From assembly GCA_964603125.1 (NCBI GenBank), contig CAZRUA010000043.1, forward strand, positions 1 to 27,433: 27,433 nt of DNA, read 5' to 3'. Made by a program: the position numbers and the translations under genes. The DNA comes from CAZRUA01 sp964603125 (GTDB lineage: Bacteria > Bacteroidota > Bacteroidia > B-17B0 > Aurantibacillaceae). This document shows, piece after piece, positions 1 through 8,011 of this stretch. Within the stretch, counting starts at the first letter, position 1. Every line of letters starts with the position of its first letter. The notes below the pieces were generated by a model. It searched no databases. It had not been told where the DNA came from and saw only the letters and a list, made by a program, of their open reading frames with translations.

Positions 1-424
1 GAATGATACCAGCACCTGGTTTCCAGAAACCGATACCATATTTATTGGATACAGAAGCTAAGAAATTAAAAACTTCTTCGCTTTCTGTTTTTGCTCTATC
101 TAAATCTGTTTTAGCACCAGCTTTTGCTTGAATTAAGTGATCGCAGTGAACTGAAGAAGGAACAGCTACTGTTGGACGACCAGCTTGCATAAATTGCAAT
201 AAAGCCATTTGAGCTGTTGCATCTTGCATAGCAACTCTATCCGGATTAAAATCAACGTAAGAAGAACCACGAGGGTAATCTGTTAATTTCATATCAGCAT
301 CTAAATGCGAATACAAGATTTTTTCTGCTAAAGTTAAGGGACGTCCTAAGGCTTTACGAGCTGCTTCAATACGAGCAGGCATATTAGCGTAAACCTTTTT
401 AATCATTTCAATGTCAAATGCCAT
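1..424 (-). CDS. Aconitate hydratase, N-terminal part (cut by window edge)
   Basis: Aconitase interconverts citrate and isocitrate in the TCA cycle using a 4Fe-4S cluster. About 141 N-terminal residues are present, starting at the ATG at 424; the rest lies left of the window. The segment matches mitochondrial-type aconitases closely: an opening that runs through ALGRPLTLAEKILYSHL, then PDRVAMQDATAQMALLQF, then VPSSVHCDHLIQA, then YGIGFWKPGAGII, all in family order. The cluster-binding cysteines would lie in the missing part. The gene follows rimM on the same strand after a 74-base gap that holds its own promoter candidate (480-511), so it need not depend on rimM transcription. I infer the mitochondrial-type subfamily rather than AcnB or the IRP-like AcnA group, so I give no symbol. 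Confidence in aconitase is very high. Confidence 0.96.
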   Translation of the reverse strand, partial: MAFDIEMIKKVYANMPARIEAARKALGRPLTLAEKILYSHLDADMKLTDYPRGSSYVDFNPDRVAMQDATAQMALLQFMQAGRPTVAVPSSVHCDHLIQAKAGAKTDLDRAKTESEEVFNFLASVSNKYGIGFWKPGAGII

Positions 425-479
425 AATTAATTTGTTTTGGGTTATATGATGTGTTTAAACTTTACTACTAGTTCAGCTT

Positions 480-511
480 CAAAATTAAGTTTTTCCTTTT
501 ATTCTAACAAG
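480..511 (-). promoter_or_regulatory. Bacteroidota-type promoter candidate for the aconitase gene
   Basis: Read on the minus strand, CTTG (508-511) is followed after 20 nt by TAATTTTG (480-487), an exact match to the TAnnTTTG -7 box with a TTG-type -33 box. It overlaps the last codons of rimM and would start transcription about 50 bases before the aconitase ATG at 424. The assignment rests on the box match and spacing only. Confidence 0.55.
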
Positions 512-1011
512 CCTTCGGGCACCGAATATGTAATAATTTGTTCTTTGTAATCAACATTAATTACCAAGTCGTCGTTTATAGGTAAAAGAGCTTCTTTACC
601 AGTTGTTGTTTTTAAAACGTACAGGTAATTATTCGGTAATTCCATTATTTCGGCAATACTGCCAATTATTTCGTTTTCGGTGTTTTTAACGGTAAATCCT
701 ATCGAGTCGAAAATGCTTTCTTCGCCTTTTTTAGGCACTTTTAAAAACTCGGTATTTACTAAAATGCTTTTGTTTACTAGTTTTTGAACTCCTTCAATGG
801 TGTTTATACCATCAAACTTTATTAAAGCATTTCGGCCTTTTTGGGTGATTTTCTCGACAAAAAATGGGGTAGGCACGTCATTAATCAAAGCCATCACAAA
901 TTTTGTTTTCTTCCAATCCACATTTACGCGTGATTTAAGAATAAGGTTGATTTCACCTTTTAAACCATGTGTTTTCCCTGTATTTCCTATTTCTATAGTG
1001 TTTTTTTGCAT
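499..1011 (-). CDS. rimM: Ribosome maturation factor RimM
   Basis: RimM binds S19 and helps mature the 3' (head) domain of 16S rRNA in the 30S subunit. The 170 residues fit the usual family length. The N-terminal beta-barrel begins with IEIGNTGKTHGLKGEINL, the family's opening pattern of Gly-x-x-x-Lys-x-His-Gly-Leu-Lys-Gly-Glu. The C-terminal half is a PRC-barrel with IGFTVKN and a PNNYLYVLKTTTGKEALLPI-like stretch. The start is the ATG at 1011, 12 nt after the end of the U-tract of the hairpin at 1024-1057. In many bacteria rimM is followed by trmD and rplS; here the aconitase gene follows instead, so only the rpsP-rimM pair is kept. Expression must come from readthrough past the hairpin or from an unrecognised promoter in the 62-base gap. 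Confidence 0.96.
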   Translation of the reverse strand: MQKNTIEIGNTGKTHGLKGEINLILKSRVNVDWKKTKFVMALINDVPTPFFVEKITQKGRNALIKFDGINTIEGVQKLVNKSILVNTEFLKVPKKGEESIFDSIGFTVKNTENEIIGSIAEIMELPNNYLYVLKTTTGKEALLPINDDLVINVDYKEQIITYSVPEGLLE

Positions 1012-1023
1012 TGTGTTTAAAAT

Positions 1024-1057
1024 AAAAAGCCCCTTCCAGTAAAGAAAGGGGCTTTTT
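1024..1057 (-). terminator. Hairpin terminator or attenuator between rpsP and rimM
   Basis: AAAAAGCCCCTT (1024-1035) pairs perfectly with AAGGGGCTTTTT (1046-1057) around a 10-nt loop. On the minus strand the hairpin follows the rpsP stop and ends in a CTTTTTATTTT tract, the form of an intrinsic terminator. It looks usable in both directions, but only the minus strand has a gene reading into it. It sits 12 bases before the rimM start. Confidence 0.85.
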
Positions 1058-1073
1058 TTATTTGATAAAGTTA

Positions 1074-1598
1074 TTATCCATTGTTTTCTTCAGTTGCAGG
1101 TGCATCAGTGTTTTCTACCGCTGCTTCAGCTGCAGGAGCTGGAGTGTTTTTAGCTGCTACTTTAGCTGCTTTTGCTTCTTTAACTAGTTTTTCAGCTTCC
1201 ATACGTTTTTTGTAATCGCTAGATTTAGCTGTAACCAAATTCGATTTTTTACTTTCGATTTTGCTTTCTTTTTCAGATAACCATTTAGCAAATTTAGTTT
1301 CAACTTGCTCAGGAGTTAAAGCTCCTTTTTTTACACCGTCTAAAAGGTGTTTTTTCATCAAGATACCTTTGTAAGAAAGTATTGCTTTACAAGTATCAGT
1401 AGGTTGTGCACCTTTTAATACCCAGTTAAGTGTACTGTCGAAATTGATATCAATAATTGCTGGGTTTGCATTAGGGTTATAAGTTCCTAATTTCTCGATG
1501 AAGGCTCCATCACGAGGTGCACGACCATCGGCAACCACTACATGAAAGAATGCTGCATCCTTTTTACCATGTCTTTGTAGTCTAATCTTTACTGCCAT
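1074..1598 (-). CDS. rpsP: 30S ribosomal protein S16
   Basis: S16 binds 16S rRNA early in 30S assembly. The first 80 or so residues are a standard S16: MAVKIRLQRHGKKDAAFFHV, then VADGRAPRDGAFIEKLGTYNP, then a WVLKGAQPTDT segment. The protein has 174 residues against about 80-90 in E. coli. The extra part, from about residue 90, is a Lys/Glu/Ala-rich tail ending in an Ala/Pro/Glu-rich low-complexity stretch, as is common in Bacteroidota S16. The tail is probably helical then disordered. The start is the ATG at 1598, about 27 bases from a TATATTTG box (1625-1632). The gene heads the minus-strand group that runs into rimM, with a strong hairpin between them. Confidence 0.98.
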   Translation of the reverse strand: MAVKIRLQRHGKKDAAFFHVVVADGRAPRDGAFIEKLGTYNPNANPAIIDINFDSTLNWVLKGAQPTDTCKAILSYKGILMKKHLLDGVKKGALTPEQVETKFAKWLSEKESKIESKKSNLVTAKSSDYKKRMEAEKLVKEAKAAKVAAKNTPAPAAEAAVENTDAPATEENNG

Positions 1599-1624
1599 TT
1601 TTTAAAGTTTTTTAATTTGGGTGG

Positions 1625-1632
1625 CAAATATA
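1625..1632 (-). promoter_or_regulatory. -7 promoter box of rpsP
   Basis: On the minus strand the sequence is TATATTTG, a perfect TAnnTTTG box, about 27 bases upstream of the rpsP ATG. The matching -33 position holds only T-rich sequence without a clear TTG, so the -7 box carries the call. Confidence 0.55.
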
Positions 1633-1698
1633 CAACATTATTTTCAATCTAAAACATACTAAATCAATATTTTGGTCGACATTTTACTGCCCTAAGTC

Positions 1699-1729
1699 TT
1701 TGTATTTATCCAAATTATGTGTAATTTCG
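1699..1729 (+). promoter_or_regulatory. Promoter of the universal stress protein gene
   Basis: TTTG (1699-1702), 19 nt, then TAATTTCG (1722-1729): the -33 box is exact and the -7 box differs from TAnnTTTG at one position. Predicted transcription start is near 1735, leaving a leader of about 13 bases before the ATG at 1748. This placement argues against any upstream start codon for the gene. Confidence 0.6.
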
Positions 1730-1747
1730 TGCCAAATAAACCTTTTT

Positions 1748-2572
1748 ATGACTACAGACAATCAAAAAACTATTCTAATTCCTATTGATTTTACCGAACA
1801 ATCGCTTTTGGCGATTAAACAATCGTATAATTTAGCTAAATACACACACTCAAAAATACTTTTGTTGCATGTGTATGAGAAACAAGGAGAAGAAAAGTAT
1901 GACGATGTTACTAAACTAGCTAAAACTACTGCTGAAGAATCAGGTGTACCATGCGAGTTTATGCACGTAAAAGGTAATATTTACAAAGAAACAGTTCGTG
2001 TTGCCGAAGAAATTCACGCAGCAATGATTATAGTTGGTTTAGAATCTCACATGGCTCCAGGAGATATTATTGGAGAAAGTGCTTCTAAATTTATCCGCGA
2101 AAGTGTTTGCCCAGTTATTTCTATTAGAGGTAAAGATCACCGCGATGGTTGCGAAAACATTTTGTTACCATTGGATTTAACGAAAGAAACACGTCAAAAA
2201 GTAGATAAAGCAGTTGAATTTGCTAAATACTTTGGAGCTTCAATTCGTATTTTAGGTGTTTACTCATTAAAAGATGAGAAATACGAAAATCAGTTACATG
2301 CTTATGCTCACCAAGTAAAACAATACATTAAGAGCAAAGGAATTGCTTGTACTAACAAAACTTTAGCTAGTGAAAACATTGCTGAAACTGTAGTTGAGTA
2401 TGCAAACAAAATTGAGGCTGACTTAATTATGATTATGACAAAAGCTGAATTAAGCATGAAAGAGTTTTTTGTTGGAACAACAGCTCAACGTATTATTGAT
2501 ATTTCTAACATACCAGTTTTAAGTATTCGCCCGGTAAAACGCGAAAGCTTAAAGGGAATGTCGGCGTTTTAA
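1748..2572 (+). CDS. Tandem-domain universal stress protein (UspA family)
   Basis: Two UspA-type alpha/beta domains lie in tandem in 274 residues. Domain 1 (about 6-135) opens with KTILIPIDFTEQSLLAI and ends in SVCPVISIRG; domain 2 (about 143-265) opens with NILLPLDLTKETRQKVDKAV and ends in NIPVLSIRP. Such proteins are cytoplasmic and linked to stress, redox or energy signalling; the ligand here is unknown. The canonical ATP-binding loop G-x2-G-x9-G-S/T is not clearly present in either domain, so this may be the non-nucleotide-binding type. I place the start at the ATG at 1748. An in-frame TTG at 1700 would add 16 residues, but it lies in the -33 box and the added residues do not look like a UspA strand. 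A strong terminator follows at 2591-2615, so this is a one-gene transcript. Confidence 0.93.
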   Translation: MTTDNQKTILIPIDFTEQSLLAIKQSYNLAKYTHSKILLLHVYEKQGEEKYDDVTKLAKTTAEESGVPCEFMHVKGNIYKETVRVAEEIHAAMIIVGLESHMAPGDIIGESASKFIRESVCPVISIRGKDHRDGCENILLPLDLTKETRQKVDKAVEFAKYFGASIRILGVYSLKDEKYENQLHAYAHQVKQYIKSKGIACTNKTLASENIAETVVEYANKIEADLIMIMTKAELSMKEFFVGTTAQRIIDISNIPVLSIRPVKRESLKGMSAF

Positions 2573-2590
2573 TTAAATGCATATAATTTT

Positions 2591-2615
2591 AAAAGCCTGC
2601 TTATTGCAGGCTTTT
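2591..2615 (+). terminator. Intrinsic terminator after the universal stress protein gene
   Basis: AAAAGCCTGC (2591-2600), loop TTATT, then GCAGGCTTTT (2606-2615): a perfect 10-bp stem with a U-rich 3' side extended by more T residues. It lies 18 bases after the stop at 2572. Confidence 0.9.
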
Positions 2616-2647
2616 TTGTTTTAGTTATGTTAATGAAAATATAAGCA

Positions 2648-3421
2648 ATGTTTTTCACCGATCAACTAAATCGTCAAATAGAAATTAAAGCTATACCACA
2701 GCGTGTGATAAGCCTTGTGCCGTCGCAATCCGAATTTTTGTGGGACTTGGGAATACAAAGCCAATTAATTGGGATTACGAAATTTTGTATTCATCCCAAC
2801 CAAATGTTTGAAACAGTTGAACGTATTGGAGGAACAAAGAATTTGAAGTTAGAGCGAATTGTTGAGTTAAAGCCTGATTTAATAATTGCCAATAAAGAAG
2901 AAAATACTCTTGAAGAAATAAATTATTTAAGTGAGCGGTTTCCAGTTTACATTAGCGATGTTAATACTTTAGAAGAAGCTTACAACATGATGGAAACGAT
3001 AGGAGCTATTTTTCACAAACAAGAGCTTGTTTCCAAAATGGTAAAAGATTCGAAAGATGCCTTTAATCTTATTCCAAAATTAAATAAACGAGTAATGTAC
3101 ATGATGTGGAATAATCCATACATGGCTGTTGCTTTAAACACCTTTATTGATGATATGTTAAAGCAATGTGGTTTTGTAAATGTGTGTAGAGATTTACAAC
3201 GCTATCCTGAAATAAGTGTTGATATGCTTAAAAAGTTTAACCCAGATTTTGTTTTATTATCATCCGAACCATTTCCGTTTAAGAATGAACATGCTATTGA
3301 GATAAATAATATTTTGCCCGAAACTAAGGTGGTATTGGTAGATGGTGAAATGTTTTCGTGGTATGGTAGTAGGCTAGTGAAAGCCCCTCTATATTTTAAG
3401 CAGCTGGTAGAAAATATGTAG
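2648..3421 (+). CDS. BtuF/FepB-type helical-backbone binding protein without signal peptide
   Basis: The fold is the class III periplasmic-binding type (PF01497) used for vitamin B12, siderophores and haem. Diagnostic segments are IPQRVISLVPSQSEFLWDLG near residues 16-36, a GGTKNLKLERIVELKPDLII stretch near 59-80, and a late DMLKKFNPDFVLLSSEPFPF segment. Length (257) fits a mature BtuF-like protein. The N-terminus has no hydrophobic signal or lipobox: MFFTDQLNRQIEIKA goes straight into the first domain, and the gene starts just after a terminator. The product should therefore be cytoplasmic unless exported another way. No ABC permease or ATPase gene is nearby. It could be a repurposed cobalamin- or metal-binding protein; the ligand cannot be read from the sequence. 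Confidence 0.85.
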   Translation: MFFTDQLNRQIEIKAIPQRVISLVPSQSEFLWDLGIQSQLIGITKFCIHPNQMFETVERIGGTKNLKLERIVELKPDLIIANKEENTLEEINYLSERFPVYISDVNTLEEAYNMMETIGAIFHKQELVSKMVKDSKDAFNLIPKLNKRVMYMMWNNPYMAVALNTFIDDMLKQCGFVNVCRDLQRYPEISVDMLKKFNPDFVLLSSEPFPFKNEHAIEINNILPETKVVLVDGEMFSWYGSRLVKAPLYFKQLVENM

Positions 3422-3462
3422 GTTATTAGGGCCTAATTTGCTATTTTTATCTTTTAAAACTC

Positions 3463-6400
3463 ATGTATTTTATGGTAAAACCTTTACTTTTTTTTGTATC
3501 TCTTTTTTTTGTGCTAAGTGTTTCTTCTCAAACTTTATTACAAGTTTCAGAAATACAAACTACGCCTCATAAATCAATTGTTCAGGAGCAAAGCGAATAT
3601 TATCAATCTTTAAATATAACTAGTGAAGAGCAATTGAGACAAATTTATATTGAGCAAAATGGTGTGGCACCCGAAGAAAAACAATTGTTGAACAAAACAA
3701 ATAGTGTTTGTACTCTAAATAAACGTGTTTTTGGTTGGCATCCGTGGTGGAATTCAAGTGGGGTGCAAAATAATTATCAATGGAATTTACTAAGTGATTT
3801 TTGTTATTTTAATTATGAAGTAAGCCCTTCTACGGGGCAAAATACAAATACACAATATTTTTGGACAACGGCTCAATCAGTTACTGATGCTAAAGCCAAT
3901 GGAGCTAAAATACATTTGTGTGCTACTATGTTCGGTAGTCATAGCACATTTTGGGGAAGCTCAACCGCCCAACAAACCTTTATTACCAATATGGTTAATG
4001 CCATGAATGCGCGCGGAGCCAATGGTGTTAATATTGATTTTGAGGGAATGGGAACTTCGGATAAAGCTCCTTTTGCGGCTTTCATGCAAAACTTAAATAC
4101 TCAATTAAAGGCTGCTAATCCTAATTACGAATTAAGTATGGCTTTGTATGCAGTAGAATGGTCTTCAACTTTTGATATCGCTCTATTAAACAATTGTGTG
4201 GATACATACATAATTATGGGCTACGATTATTACTATGCAGGAAGCACAACAGCAGGCCCTGAAGCACCCTTATATAATTTTGAGCCAGGATATAATCGTA
4301 CATTATCGCGTTCTATAACTTGGTATTTAAACCAAGGCATACCTAATTCAAAATTACTATTGGGTTTACCATGGTATGGCCGCGAGTGGGAAACGGTTGG
4401 GAATACAGCTCCTTCAGCAACAACAGGTGGAGCAACGTCAACAAAGTTTTTCTCTGCCGTTAAGAATAATCCTAATGGGTTTTATAGTGCAGCAAACAAG
4501 AGATGGGATGCAAATTCATTTAATCCTTATTATGTTTATCAAGTAGCGGGAGCATGGCGCCAATGTTTTATTGATGATGCTTATAGCATGGAGAAAAAGT
4601 TTGATTTGGTGAATCAGCGAGGTATCGGTGGAATAGGTATTTGGGCTTTATCCTACGATGATGGATACATGGATTATTGGAATGCAATTGAAAAGAAATT
4701 TTCTACTTGTGCTACTGTGGCTTGTACCGATACTATTTACGATATGGGTGGTCCAAACCGCGCATACTATGATAATGAGCGATATACCTACACAATTGCT
4801 CCAACGGGTGCAAGTAAGGTGAACTTAAATTTCACTTCATTTAATTTAGAATTAAATTATGATTCATTATGGTTGTATGATGGTCCGTCAACTTCTTCTC
4901 CTTTAATAGGAAAATATACAGGAACTGCATCACCCGGAAACATTACTTCAACAGGCAATGCAATTACTTTAAAATTTAAGTCGGATGGAGCCACAACAAC
5001 TGCTGGTTTTCAGGCTATTTGGCAATGTATCATTGATAATGTAGTACCTACAACAACGGTAAGTGCACCCCCAGCTTGGGCTACTCAAGATTTTACAACA
5101 AATTTCACCGATGCAGATAATGTTGGCGGAACTGGAATTGAAAAGAGTTTTTATCAAGTACTAAATTACAATGGCACTGAGTGGAGAGCCAATAATCAAA
5201 GAGGTTTTTTTAGTGATAATTTTGATACGGCTATTCATCCTGATTGGACAAATGCTGCAGGAAATTGGTCAATTGCTTCAACTTTCCTTACACAAACAGA
5301 TGAAACATTAAGTAATACGAATTTGTGGGCAGCATGTAATCAAACCTTGAGCAACCGTTATTTGTACAATTGGCAAGCTAAAATGGATGGGGCGGGAACA
5401 AATCGCCGTGCAGGTTTTCATTTCTTTTGTGATGATGCTACCCAAACAAATCGTGGGAATTCTTATTTTGCTTGGTTTAGGTTAGATCAAGATATGGTTG
5501 AAATTTACAAGGTAACTGCAAACACTTTTGGAACTCCTGTTAAATCTGCTCCTTTTAACTTTACTGCAAATACGTTTAACGATTATAAAGTTACTTTTGA
5601 TAGAGTAACGGGTGAAATTGAAATTTGGATTGATAATGTTTTTGTAACAAGTTATACTGATTCTTCTCCTCATACCGTTGGGAATCATATTGCATTTCGA
5701 AGTGGAAACTGCATTTTCACAGTGAATGATTTAAAAGTATATCGCTCTCGTGCTTCATCAACCACAATTACTGTTGGTGCTGGGAATACAGATTTATCGT
5801 TTCAAAATCCAAACCCAAGTACTCCTGCTGGTAGAATAAAATCCATTGTAAAAGATAACTCAGATAATCTGTCATTAATTGATAGTAAGGATGTGAATGT
5901 AGATTACACTAAACCAATTTGTTCAGGCTCCTTGAGTGATGGTTTAGCCGCAGATATGGATAGTACAACAAGTACTACTCAATTAAGTGCAAATTGGTCG
6001 GCTGCTACCGACACTCATTCTGGAATTTCATCATACGAATATGCTATTGGAACAACACCTGGAGCAAGCAATGTTGTACCATGGACTACTAACGCAACTA
6101 ATACAAATTTTTCAGCTACTGGTTTAAGTTTAGTTGTAAATCAAATGTATTACGTGTCAATTAGAGCTATTAATGGAGCAGGTTTGGTATGCGATTCTGT
6201 TACTAGTGATGGAGTTAAAGTTGTTTCTACTGTTGGAATCAACGAGTATGAATTAAATAATTTTGTTTTAGCGCCAAACCCTAGTGCAAATTCATTTGTA
6301 GTATCTGGAAGCTTTACTAAAGCTCAGGTAAAAGTGTTTAATACAGTTGGTGAAATAATTTATAATGATTCGTTTACAAATAAATTACAAGTGAATTGCG

Positions 6401-6480
6401 AAGCTTGGGCTAAAGGAATTTATTTGGTGGAAGTTAGTAATGGAACAAGTAAAGTGATTAAAAGATTTGTGAAGAATTAA
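3463..6480 (+). CDS. Secreted multidomain GH18 glycoside hydrolase with T9SS sorting domain
   Basis: This 1005-residue protein starts with a signal peptide (about 1-22; the ATG at 3472 is an equally good start). A GH18 barrel spans about 85-415. Its catalytic motif, residues 187-194, reads NGVNIDFE: the general acid Glu194 and Asp192 are kept, but the first two Asp of DxxDxDxE are Asn. Residues about 418-524 form a cysteine-bounded CUB-like sandwich, about 580-760 a concanavalin-like (laminin G-type) domain, and about 816-921 a fibronectin III-like domain. The last 75 or so residues (PNPSANSFVV to KRFVKN) are a type A T9SS C-terminal domain, so the protein should be exported across the outer membrane and cell-attached or released. 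The likely substrate is chitin or another GlcNAc polymer such as peptidoglycan. The glycosyltransferase gene begins one base after its stop. Confidence 0.93.
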   Translation: MYFMVKPLLFFVSLFFVLSVSSQTLLQVSEIQTTPHKSIVQEQSEYYQSLNITSEEQLRQIYIEQNGVAPEEKQLLNKTNSVCTLNKRVFGWHPWWNSSGVQNNYQWNLLSDFCYFNYEVSPSTGQNTNTQYFWTTAQSVTDAKANGAKIHLCATMFGSHSTFWGSSTAQQTFITNMVNAMNARGANGVNIDFEGMGTSDKAPFAAFMQNLNTQLKAANPNYELSMALYAVEWSSTFDIALLNNCVDTYIIMGYDYYYAGSTTAGPEAPLYNFEPGYNRTLSRSITWYLNQGIPNSKLLLGLPWYGREWETVGNTAPSATTGGATSTKFFSAVKNNPNGFYSAANKRWDANSFNPYYVYQVAGAWRQCFIDDAYSMEKKFDLVNQRGIGGIGIWALSYDDGYMDYWNAIEKKFSTCATVACTDTIYDMGGPNRAYYDNERYTYTIAPTGASKVNLNFTSFNLELNYDSLWLYDGPSTSSPLIGKYTGTASPGNITSTGNAITLKFKSDGATTTAGFQAIWQCIIDNVVPTTTVSAPPAWATQDFTTNFTDADNVGGTGIEKSFYQVLNYNGTEWRANNQRGFFSDNFDTAIHPDWTNAAGNWSIASTFLTQTDETLSNTNLWAACNQTLSNRYLYNWQAKMDGAGTNRRAGFHFFCDDATQTNRGNSYFAWFRLDQDMVEIYKVTANTFGTPVKSAPFNFTANTFNDYKVTFDRVTGEIEIWIDNVFVTSYTDSSPHTVGNHIAFRSGNCIFTVNDLKVYRSRASSTTITVGAGNTDLSFQNPNPSTPAGRIKSIVKDNSDNLSLIDSKDVNVDYTKPICSGSLSDGLAADMDSTTSTTQLSANWSAATDTHSGISSYEYAIGTTPGASNVVPWTTNATNTNFSATGLSLVVNQMYYVSIRAINGAGLVCDSVTSDGVKVVSTVGINEYELNNFVLAPNPSANSFVVSGSFTKAQVKVFNTVGEIIYNDSFTNKLQVNCEAWAKGIYLVEVSNGTSKVIKRFVKN

Positions 6481-6481
6481 T

Positions 6482-7570
6482 ATGTTGAAGGTTTTATTTC
6501 TTGCTGCTCATCGCCCTAATCGCTCACCAAGTCAGCGTTACAGGTTTGAACAGTATTTTTCATATTTTAAATCGGTTGGTATTGATTATAAGTTAGCTTA
6601 TATTATTACTGCTGAAGACGATGCTGTTTTTTATAGTGGTGGAGGTATTTTAAAGAAGTTTAACATTCTAGTTAAATCAATTTTTAAGCGTTTTAAGCAC
6701 AAGAGCCAATATAACAATTACGATATTGTATTTGTTCAGCGGGAAGCTTTAATGATTGGCTGGACTTATTTTGAGAGAAGTATTAAAAAAAGCAAAGCAA
6801 AATTTATTTTTGATTTTGACGATTCCATTTGGTTAATGGATATTAGTCAGGCAAACAAAAAGTTTGAATGGCTTAAAAACCCTGAAAAGACAGCTAAGAT
6901 TATTCGCTTTGCAGATATGATTTTTGCCGGAAATGCTTACTTAGCCAATTATGCTAAACATTATAACAGTAATGTTAAAGTTGTTCCCACCACAATTGAT
7001 ACAGATTTTCACAAACCTATTTTAAGTCAAAGAAATAAAGAAGTTGTAACCATTGGTTGGAGTGGGAGTATCACCACTATAAAGCATTTTGAATACGCTT
7101 TAGAATTTTTGAAGGAATTGAAATTAAAGTATGGTAACCGAATTGCATTTGCCGTTATGGGTGATGATACTTATGAAAATGCTGAGTTAGGAATTAAAGG
7201 AATTGCTTGGTCGGTCGAAACCGAAGTAGAAACTTTAAATACTTTTGATATTGGTATTATGCCTTTGCCGGATGATGAATGGGCAAAGGGTAAATGTGGA
7301 TTAAAAGGTTTGTCCTATATGGCCTGCGAAATACCAACTGTTATGTCTCCGGTAGGTGTTAATACAGAAATAATACAGCAAGGTGAAAATGGTTTTTTAG
7401 CAAACACAAAGCAAGAATGGATAGAAGCTATTTCTAAATTAATTGATGATGCTCAACTACGATCGAGTGTGGGTAAAAATGCTAGGAATACGGTTTTGAA
7501 TAATTATTCTGTATTAGCTCAGCGCGAGAATTATGTGAAGTTTTTTAAAGAGGTGTTAAAAAGAAATTAA
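6482..7570 (+). CDS. Glycosyltransferase, GT4-like (GT-B fold)
   Basis: The 362 residues have a GT-B layout. An N-terminal acceptor half (LKVLFLAAHRPNRSPSQRYR) includes FIFDFDDSIWL near residue 116. A C-terminal Glycos_transf_1 half starts near residue 180 with VTIGWSGSITTIKHFEYALEFL. The late segment IGIMPLPDDEWAKGKCGLK, near 255-273, sits where GT4 enzymes bind the nucleotide-sugar, and VGVNTEIIQQGENGFLA near 300 fits the E-x7-E region. It probably adds a sugar to a surface glycan on the cytoplasmic face of the membrane; donor and acceptor are unknown. It is almost certainly co-transcribed with the GH18 gene (1-base gap), although their cellular locations differ. Its stop codon overlaps the stop of the convergent gene (shared bases 7567-7570). 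Confidence 0.9.
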   Translation: MLKVLFLAAHRPNRSPSQRYRFEQYFSYFKSVGIDYKLAYIITAEDDAVFYSGGGILKKFNILVKSIFKRFKHKSQYNNYDIVFVQREALMIGWTYFERSIKKSKAKFIFDFDDSIWLMDISQANKKFEWLKNPEKTAKIIRFADMIFAGNAYLANYAKHYNSNVKVVPTTIDTDFHKPILSQRNKEVVTIGWSGSITTIKHFEYALEFLKELKLKYGNRIAFAVMGDDTYENAELGIKGIAWSVETEVETLNTFDIGIMPLPDDEWAKGKCGLKGLSYMACEIPTVMSPVGVNTEIIQQGENGFLANTKQEWIEAISKLIDDAQLRSSVGKNARNTVLNNYSVLAQRENYVKFFKEVLKRN

Positions 7571-7992
7571 TTCGTTTTAATAGGTTCAGTTTTTAAAGGC
7601 TTAAATAAAATTATCGTTCCAATAAGGAGTAATATCCTTTGAATAACAGATGAAACATCAGTCAAGTTGGGCGATTCAAGTGTACCTTGTAATAGTTGAG
7701 GTAATTGAAGTAATCCTGAAAGGGTAAAGACTAACAGGATATATTTTGACCATTTAAAACCTAAATGTATAATAATCCCCAAAATTGTAAAAGGTAAAAT
7801 GTTTAAGAATAGATTTTCGTAAATTACTGAATCTCCGCATGTATGAAAGTGATTTGGAATTAGCGAATGTTTGAAAATTATAATTACACTAACCAAATAA
7901 AGCAGCAATGCGGTAATTGTAAAGGGAGTCCATTTCATTGAAAATATTTTAATAAGATTTAAAATCAAATATTTCTCTTTGAACAATGGCAT
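7567..7992 (-). CDS. Small four-helix membrane protein, function unknown
   Basis: I do not recognise a family. The product has about 141 residues with four predicted membrane segments: around FTITALLLYLVSVIIIF, LFLNILPFTILGIIIHLGF, YILLVFTLSGLLQLPQL and IQRILLLIGTIILF. The pattern resembles small uncharacterised membrane proteins found in many Bacteroidota. The ATG at 7992 gives the longest form; the ATG at 7938 (MKWTPF) starts just before the first helix and gives 123 residues, which may be the true start. It lies downstream of the YbjN-like gene, separated by a long perfect hairpin (8012-8048), so co-transcription is doubtful. It converges on the glycosyltransferase gene with overlapping stop codons. 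Confidence 0.65.
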   Translation of the reverse strand: MPLFKEKYLILNLIKIFSMKWTPFTITALLLYLVSVIIIFKHSLIPNHFHTCGDSVIYENLFLNILPFTILGIIIHLGFKWSKYILLVFTLSGLLQLPQLLQGTLESPNLTDVSSVIQRILLLIGTIILFKPLKTEPIKTN

Positions 7993-8011
7993 GGAGCTAA
8001 GAAATATTATT

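Noticed and set aside
797..1042. 81-codon open frame opposite rimM
   Set aside because: It is fully antisense to a clear rimM gene, runs through the terminator hairpin and has no recognisable protein features.
1700..1747. In-frame TTG extension adding 16 residues to the universal stress protein
   Set aside because: It lies over the predicted promoter boxes, and the extra residues precede the first UspA strand without family support; the ATG at 1748 is better.
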